A DNA stretch of 38,427 bases, taken from Lingula anatina (lineage: Eukaryota > Brachiopoda > Lingulata > Lingulida > Lingulidae). Shown in pieces: positions 31,778-38,427 of the stretch. Under the pieces are notes generated by a model. The model saw nothing but the letters and a program-made list of their open reading frames with translations, was not told the origin of the DNA and made no database searches. The stretch spans positions 107,410 to 145,836 of the forward strand of contig NW_019775853.1 in assembly GCF_001039355.2 (NCBI RefSeq), written 5' to 3'. Positions within the stretch are counted from its first letter, which is position 1. Every line of letters begins with the position of its first letter. A program made the position numbers and the translations under genes.

Positions 31778-34700
31778 GTAAGGGCAAAACGTACTTCTTA
31801 GGTGTTTACACTGCGCTACAGTGTACAGCATATTACAAAGTACAACACACACTTACTAGTAAAGGAGCAAGGTTATAATCATTGTGCATTTTAATAGTGA
31901 GGCTTGTTCCCCGATGAAGATTCCTTGTAAGACACTAGAATGTTGGAGTTGTGGCTAAAATGAGTTTTCTATTTCAAGTATGTCTCTTGAACACAGCCAT
32001 TATCGTTAACAGTATTTGTTTTGTTCTAAGATATGTCAGAAAGACTAGTACTTACCAGTTGTCGTATCCAGGCAAATCTTCACTGAGGCAGGGTATACTC
32101 TCTCTAGATGGTTGACCAGTGCTTGTCACCATCTTGGTCTGTTCAGTGCTTGACCATTTCTATTCAGCCCTGTACTTTTTCAGTCTTCTTTGCTATATTT
32201 TACATAAATATATGAAAAGCCTTTGTCTTAACCTGAATTTAAACCTGCTTTCCCATGCCCTGCATGGCAAATATTGAAAACGCTTAGTACCAAGCATAGC
32301 ATTAACCCTTGAAACCAAGCACCCAGGGATCTGGTATTTCAAATATCTCCAGAACCTCAAACAAACAAGCATACAGGGGACTTTGATACTCATTATCTAT
32401 AAAAGCACTAGTATGGGACTAATATGTCTTTTAGAGAGATCAAGTGCTCTTTACCCAGTACTAGAGGCATATCCAAAGAATTCAAACTTTGAAACAAGTT
32501 TCATTCCTGTGGAAATAAGAAATATAATTGTTGATACAAAACAACAGGTTGAAATAGGAGACCATGGCATGGAACCCTCGTTTTTTATATATATACACTG
32601 TTCCAGTCAGTTGAAACACTTTGTTTCCAGCTGAAAAATTTCATTCTGATGTAAAACTGAGAGTTCAGTGTAATGTACAATACCGTCCACATTTTGCCAA
32701 CAAGACGTCCGTTGTCTTTTCAGCCTCAGTTGGTTCAAGCCTGTTTCCATGGAGACGCGGATGAGGTGAGAGCTCTCCTGTATAAGAAGGAAGATGTCAA
32801 CTACCAGGTAAGTATATGGAGTCAATTGGTTTTAGGTTGTGGACTTCTAAAAAAAACTTTTTGGGAGCTAAAAATTGACATTTTGGAATGAAAAAGGAAT
32901 ACAACAGGCAAGTTTGCCTTGAATCTACAACAGATCACTAGTGCCTTCCTCTTATCACTTAAAATAAATGTTCTTGAAGATCAACAAAATAGAAAATGTG
33001 AACTTCTCATGTTTTTAGATCAGTTATTTGACATGTTTGTTTCCCTGTTAGAAGGAGACCTTTACGTAAAAAACTGCTTTTGTAAACATTGAGACTGTGA
33101 TCACTCAAAATGAGAATAAAAAGTAAAATGCTATTCTGCTTTATTTCATTTATATCTCTAATTCTTTATAGGATTCAGAAAAAAGGAGCCCCCTACATGC
33201 TGCGGCATATTGTGGAGAGGCGGAGATTTGTGACCTACTTATTCTCAGTGGGGCCCGAGTGAACACTAAGGACAACCGCTGGTTGACGCCACTTCACAGA
33301 GCTTGCTGCTCCAGGAGTGATGTGAGTATTTGTAGCAGCTAACACAATATTGTGACTATACGTCACAACTGACAAAATAAAATGATTTGTTGTCAAAGCT
33401 AACACCATGCTTTGACTTGGTTTCTCAACTACCACAACATTTTCATTTGCTTCAAGTATTTTGAAAATTTTCCCTGTAGTGAATTTCCTTTGCCTTTGTT
33501 CCTTTTGAAATGCTGGCCCAAACCCTTATGACCATGTTAAAATGATATGTTTGAGCTTTTATGGTGAAAATTTGCCAATTGATCAAGTAATTCTTTTTTT
33601 TTTTTTGCGCTGACTGTGTTTCAGGACGCAGTGGAAACGTTGCTACGCCATCAAGCTGACGTCAACGCCAGAGACAAGAACTGGCAGACACCCCTCCATG
33701 TTGCCGCGGCCAACAACGCTGTGAAATGTGCAGAGTACATCATTCCATTGTTGAACAACGTCAATGTGTCTGACAGAGCTGGGAGAACTGCACTGCACCA
33801 TGCTGCTTTTAATGGACATGTTGAGGTAAAGGGAGGGTGGTACTAGTACTAGTGTTAAGAGCTGGGGATATAACTTCCTGCAGGAAGATATTTTATTGAA
33901 AAGACAGAATACAGGAGCTGCTCTTATAGGAAAAGTTTACTATATTCAGGAAAAAATCAGTTATCAATATTTGTTTCTGCCTTATCAATAAAAAAGAGAA
34001 AGAATAACATATTGCAAGTATTTTGTTAAAAAGATGCAGTTAACAATGATAATGCAATATTTATAACACACATACAAAGTACAGCACATGCAATGTTTTA
34101 ATAAGCGAAAAATATTCTAAATAATGGGAAATATTGATCTAATATTAGCTGTGGATCACAATGAATGCAGAGGTGCACCACTGCAGTCACGCACATGCAC
34201 ACACATTCACGTGCATGTTCAAACTCAACCACAGTAGAAATTAGCATCAGGTGAAGCAGCAATAATACATCTCTCTTAGCCTAGTAAACTTTGCTTATTA
34301 AAACATTGCAGTTTTAGTTTTGACTTTGCTTAACACGTTGTGAGGATTAATTAAAACAAGAAACTGCATTATTAATGTCCCAGATGACACAGCTGCTGCT
34401 AGAGAAGGGAGCATCAATTAATGCATTTGACAAGAAGGACCGTCGCGCTCTGCACTGGGCGTCATACATGGGGCATGTGGAAGTGGTTCGTATCCTCATC
34501 CAGCACGGAGCAGAGCTGAACTGTAGAGATAAACAGGTATTGATACGCAGAGATATATACTCTTTATTCCCATCATTTTTACAAATAACACGATTAAATC
34601 CTTTATATATAAATGGACCAGGTGTAAAATATGTTTGTTTGTAAGCGTATAGGATAATTATCAAAGCTTTAATATGGTGAATTTTCATTCACTCAGTACT

Positions 34701-36897
34701 GTTTTATTAGGGTTGTTTCACCTCGACCATTGTTAAAAGTAACCTATATCCTGTAGTTTCTTATACCTGAAGACAGATAGACATATAAAAAGAAACAAAT
34801 CTAAAGAGATTTTACCTTAACATAGCTACCCATTTCATACCTATATATGTGGTGCCCCATGTTTTTCCAGATGTACACCCCACTCCATGCCGCCTGCTGC
34901 AGTGGTCAGATCAGCGTCATTAAACTCCTTCTGGAGCTCAGTGTAGAAGTGGACGCTGTCAATTCCTTTGGCAACACGCCAATACATGTGTCGTGTCTGA
35001 ATGGTCAAGACGTGGCAGTCAACGAGCTGATCATGTACGGGGCCTCTCTGAACTCTGTCAACAACAAGGGGCAGGTAAGCTTGTCTTGGTGTGCCATCTA
35101 TTGTCAAAAACATTGTCAACTTGTCTTGACAATCCATTTATTGGCAGAAACTTAGCAGCATTGATTTGAATTAATACTGTGAATGAACCCTGAGGAGACT
35201 TCCTAACTTAAATGCATTTTGTTTCGAAATGTTAAGAACTTTGTATTTGATTTCCTGTTTCTATTTGTTGCCAGACGCCGCTGCACTTTGCTGCTGCCTC
35301 AACACATGGCGCCATGTGTCTGGAGATACTGGTAAACGAGGGCGCAAACATGAACGTGCAGGTGAGGAAACAGTCCAATAGTGCTGTCACCTCAGTAGTT
35401 TTATGCTTGATTTTGCTAAAAACAAATGGATGTGTTCTAAATTTTGTGTTTTTAATTTTGTATTGTGCATGTCGTATCAGCACTATTAAAGAAGGTGTTT
35501 TTATGTCTGTTTCAGGCCAGAGATGGGAAGACTCCTCTCCACATGACAGCTCTCCACGGGAGGTTTGCCAGAGCACAGACACTGATACAGCATGGTGGGT
35601 TAGAGTGATAAATAAATTAATTAATGATTAATAATTGATAGCTTATTAGTTAATATATTAGATCGTAAATAAATTAGAAATAATTTATTTATTTGTCAAT
35701 GAATTCATAGATTAGTTTCTATGTATATTTTTACATGTTAAACAGCTTTCTAATCAGTAACTGTATTATTGTGTTCAGGTGCCATAGTAGATGCTGTGGA
35801 CAAGTCAGGTAATTCGGCACTTCACATCGCCGCCAGATACGGCCACGAGCTGTTGATAACTACACTACTAGCACACGGAGCTAGCCCACTGAAGTAAGAG
35901 AGTGTGCATGTGTGGACGCTGAGACACACATACACGCATGCGCACACACGCTCACACACACACACACACAGTTTAAGGATTTAATACATAACTGTGAACT
36001 GCTTACATCCACTAAGTAATACACTGTTAGATTGAGATATGGGAGAAAGGGCAGACGGACTGACTTGCTGATCAACAAACCTATCAACTGACAGGCAGAC
36101 AGACAATATTTTCTGTAATCTTCCACTTAATCTTCCAAGCATGATTTTAGACAAAGTACTTTTAAAAATTTAATAATGAAATCTACCACATTATGAGATC
36201 ATATACATTTCAAAATAACTTCCAGGCGTGGTTGTTTTGGCATGTTGCCTATCCACTTGGCGGCTCTCAATGGTTTCACAGACTGCTGCAGGAAGCTTAT
36301 GACGTGTGCCGAGGGGTTCCAAGTGGACACCATTGATGACTATGGCCGCACGTCTCTCCACGCAGCCGCCTGTGGGGGGTAGGTGAAGGGGGGAGGGGGT
36401 AGAGGGATGGGGGGTTACAGTGATATGCATGGTGTGCAGCTTACCTGATATATTACATTGTCCACAGAGAAAAAATGTCCTACAGTGAAGACAAGTAAAA
36501 AAAAGAGTTCAATAGGCAAAAATTATATCAAAATCTTACAAAAAATTATTTTTATGGTAGCGACATACTTATCTTTTGCCCATAGACATGACCCACTTGT
36601 TTGGGTGACTATTTGATGATTAAAAGTCTTATTCCATTTTTCTTTTCTTATAAATGTTTAACAATCATTCCCCTACTTTCTCTCCAGTAATATAGAGTGT
36701 GTTGACCTGTTCCTGGCCGCAGGGTCAGACTTCGCCCGTGTGGATGCAGAAGAGAGAACACCGCTGCACTACGCGGCAGCTAACTGTCACTACCAAGTGG
36801 TGCTGGCGCTCATTGCAGCCAGGGCGAACATCAACCGCCAAGACGCTCGCGGCTGTACAGCGCTACATTATGCTGCAGCGGCTGATAGCGATGCGAA
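31685..36897 (+). CDS. ANKRD28: ANKRD28/44/52-type PP6 ankyrin subunit, exons 1-11 (3' partial)
   Basis: Eleven exons at 31685-31777, 32724-32807, 33172-33321, 33625-33825, 34384-34536, 34871-35074, 35275-35361, 35516-35594, 35779-35893, 36226-36378 and 36688-36897 join in frame at GT-AG sites. The product is 453 residues plus a split codon, nearly all ankyrin repeats. The match to vertebrate ANKRD28 is close: [78 protein letters not shown]. The family proteins are long ankyrin scaffolds that hold the SAPS subunit and catalytic protein phosphatase 6. About half the usual protein is covered; the rest lies beyond 36897. Invertebrates usually have one gene for the three vertebrate paralogues, so the symbol means the family. 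Confidence 0.93.
32724..32807 (+). CDS. ANKRD28: Ankyrin gene exon 2
   Basis: 28 codons, [20 protein letters not shown] then KKEDVNYQ; the first ankyrin unit of the family. Confidence 0.92.
33172..33321 (+). CDS. ANKRD28: Ankyrin gene exon 3
   Basis: 50 codons from [20 protein letters not shown] to [10 protein letters not shown]; acceptor TTTATAG, donor GTGAGT. Confidence 0.92.
33625..33825 (+). CDS. ANKRD28: Ankyrin gene exon 4
   Basis: 67 codons containing [20 protein letters not shown] and [18 protein letters not shown]; donor GTAAAG. Confidence 0.94.
33826..34383. other. Ankyrin gene intron 4
   Basis: Non-coding. The phrase CAGTTATCAATATTTG...TGCCTTATCAATAAA (near 33957-33990) and following bases resemble TRIM 5'-flank sequence at 2858-2960, so a shared dispersed repeat is likely. 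Confidence 0.5.
34384..34536 (+). CDS. ANKRD28: Ankyrin gene exon 5
   Basis: 51 codons, [20 protein letters not shown] then [14 protein letters not shown] and ending NCRDKQ. Confidence 0.93.
34871..35074 (+). CDS. ANKRD28: Ankyrin gene exon 6
   Basis: 68 codons, [20 protein letters not shown] ... [20 protein letters not shown] ... NNKGQ. Confidence 0.93.
35275..35361 (+). CDS. ANKRD28: Ankyrin gene exon 7
   Basis: 29 codons, [20 protein letters not shown] then NEGANMNVQ; donor GTGAGG. Confidence 0.93.
35516..35594 (+). CDS. ANKRD28: Ankyrin gene exon 8
   Basis: 79 bp, [20 protein letters not shown] then QTLIQH; ends phase 1. Confidence 0.92.
35779..35893 (+). CDS. ANKRD28: Ankyrin gene exon 9
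   Basis: 115 bp, [20 protein letters not shown] then [18 protein letters not shown]; phase 1 in, phase 2 out. Confidence 0.92.
36226..36378 (+). CDS. ANKRD28: Ankyrin gene exon 10
   Basis: 153 bp, [20 protein letters not shown] then CRKL and [15 protein letters not shown]. The segment [13 protein letters not shown] is one residue longer than the usual LLSSGFDIDTP. Confidence 0.92.
36688..36897 (+). CDS. ANKRD28: Ankyrin gene exon 11
   Basis: 210 bp, [20 protein letters not shown] ... [16 protein letters not shown] ... [17 protein letters not shown]; donor GTAAGG at 36898. The next exon is not in the window. Confidence 0.92.
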
Positions 36898-36915
36898 GTA
36901 AGGTTTCATAGTTCA

Positions 36916-37533
36916 GAGTTTTATTGTACCACCAGCGTTAGCGCTGGCGGTACACATGGTTTCGGTCTCGTCCAGATCGTTCCGCCGGCTCCGCCGGACG
37001 GCTACCGTTACCGCTTCTCCTCCTAGACGGTAAGGGCCCCGGTACCCATCTCTTGGATTTAGGTCACCTATAATCTCAACTCGTTCCACGTAAAATTTGG
37101 GCTTTGTCCGTAATGGGGTCTGGGTGTGGCACTCATTGCAATGCACCCTTGTCCAAAAATGGCAAAATTAAATGCTAATTATCTACCCTACGGAAGGGGT
37201 TATGGGAAAATTTTCTACAGACGGCTTTCCAAAAGTCATATGTGTAGATTTCAAATATGCCCTTGGATTTGACCTTTGACCTTAACTTCAAGGTCAAACA
37301 GGCCAAAATTTTCAAAAAAATAATATTTTTTACGAAAAAAAAATTTTTTGCCCTGTTATTCAGACACCACACAGACTTAACCAATAATATTATTGGAAAG
37401 TGTTACCCTTCAGGTCATCTTTCATCTCCGTGAATTTGGGGTCAATCGGTGCATTTTCACGGGAGTAGCGGCCATAAGATGCCGAAACTTAAAACTGTCT
37501 CTAATTCGGGAACCGTTAATGCTAGAGACCCAT
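36916..37533 (-). repeat. Dispersed repeat R, copy 3, ending in a perfect-loop hairpin
   Basis: Reverse-strand, diverged copy of 5461-6147, shown by shared phrases such as GAGATTATA...GTGACCTAAATCCAAGAG, TCTAGGAGGA and AATCCAAGGGCATATTT. One end carries a hairpin (36926-36953: 12-bp arms GTACCACCAGCG and CGCTGGCGGTAC, TTAG loop). It starts about 18 bp after the exon 11 donor. The end hairpin recalls a non-autonomous Helitron, but no certain 5'-TC or CTRR end was established. Confidence 0.7.
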
Positions 37534-37700
37534 TCTTTTTTGCATTTGCATGTAAAGCCCAACACTGGAGGTGGTCTCCGTTTTTTTGTATTCCAAACGG
37601 TTTTCGAGTTACGCTATCAAAAAGTACATATTGGTTGTGAAAGCAAAATGTGCAGTACAGTATAGTCAGGTGGCTCAGTCCAAATTTTTTCCAAAATTGT

Positions 37701-37833
37701 GCAATAGATAATAAAAGCATGAAACTTTCCACGATGAATGACCATTGGGTGTTCATCTTTTTTGGACCGGGGGGTTGACAAACACCCAATGGTCATTCAT
37801 CATGGAAAGTTTCATGCTTTTATCATCTATTGC
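37701..37833. repeat. Hairpin with 53-bp arms
   Basis: Arms 37701-37753 and 37781-37833 are inverted copies with about 51 of 53 positions paired, around a 27-bp loop (GGACCGGGGGG). It lies just outside the next element. Confidence 0.9.
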
Positions 37834-37853
37834 CACCCTGAGCTTCAGAGCTG

Positions 37854-38427
37854 ACTTGACACTAACCTTTTCACTGTAGCCTATCTCCATCGTGTCAAGT
37901 AACCTCTGACCAGATTCGAGTGCCCCCGCCGCCCGCCAATCAAATTTAAAGCCCGCACTCAATGACTCATTGAACGATCTAGCCAATGAACGCGAACGAG
38001 TCAAAGCGCGCTTTGTTCAAATCCGGACCAATCAAAGATAAGGCTGAATATCAGGGACTTGCCGTAACCTGTGGGCAGCACGCAAAATACATCATCCCTC
38101 AGTAGATAATGATGCAGGGCATCATACTGCTCTGGTTTCAATTCCGATATACTCCATGCTTTCTTTGTGTACGGTTATGCACTCGGAACCACTCGGAACT
38201 ACTCGGATGTCTCCGCACTCGACAATAACTATGTTGTTAGTATGGAGCTTGCGGAATCAGCCGAGGATTGCCGATTGACGATCAACCAATCAGCGTTTTC
38301 ACCAAACTTTGGTGAAAAATTTTGAAACATGGATTCGATTGGCTTATATAAAATAGGTCAAACTATTTTCGTCAGAGGTTACTTGACACGATGGAGATAG
38401 GCTACAGTGAAAAGGTTAGTGTCAAGT
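37854..38427. mobile_element. MITE-like element with perfect 57-bp terminal inverted repeats
   Basis: 37854-37910 and 38371-38427 are exact reverse complements (ACTTGACACTAACC... / ...GGTTAGTGTCAAGT). Each repeat also contains an internal inverted pair ACTTGACAC/GTGTCAAGT. The inside (about 460 bp) has no coding region. The window ends at the right repeat, so the true end and target duplication cannot be read. Confidence 0.8.

Overview
This is an animal nuclear genome window: AT-rich, full of microsatellites and foldback repeats, with genes split by GT-AG introns and no bacterial or phage features. It most resembles an invertebrate bilaterian (a mollusc or other lophotrochozoan, hemichordate or amphioxus). 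I cannot fix the phylum from sequence alone.

Three kinds of gene are present. (1) A minus-strand COASY gene (bifunctional CoA synthase, with a phosphopantetheine adenylyltransferase half and a dephospho-CoA kinase half). Its first coding exon is at 20663-21338 and five further exons run leftward to 8605, where the sequence breaks at a single N (8604). (2) Four single-exon plus-strand TRIM-NHL genes (RING, B-box, with or without coiled coil, NHL propeller): A1 3607-5055, B 7126-8603 (cut by the N), A2 13329-14774 and C 16838-18652. A2 and C lie antisense inside COASY intron 1. (3) The first eleven recognised coding exons (31685-36897) of a plus-strand ANKRD28/44/52-type gene, the ankyrin regulatory subunit of protein phosphatase 6; the gene continues beyond what I can see.

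Layout: positions 1-8603 and about 10110-18430 are two copies of a tandem unit with a 9.7-10.1 kb offset. Each holds COASY exons 4, 3 and 2 followed by a TRIM pair. The left copy has no visible COASY exon 1. The N at 8604 joins a truncated TRIM gene straight into a truncated antisense COASY exon, so the open reading frame across it is almost certainly an assembly chimera. Whether the left unit is a true segmental duplication or a misplaced second haplotype is unresolved: A1/A2 are about 97% identical in protein, but B and C are clearly different genes.

From 18.7 to 31.6 kb I find only COASY exon 1, a CpG-richer promoter-like stretch near 23.0-23.3 kb, and several foldback or MITE-like elements. 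The right end carries a dispersed 0.6-0.7 kb repeat (also present after each TRIM-A gene), a 53-bp-arm hairpin and an element with perfect 57-bp terminal inverted repeats.

The main points of interest are: stepwise in-frame loss of the coiled coil among neighbouring TRIM genes; TRIM coding sequence that looks more diverged than its own flanks; and tandem repeats built from COASY exon-intron boundaries at two different exons.
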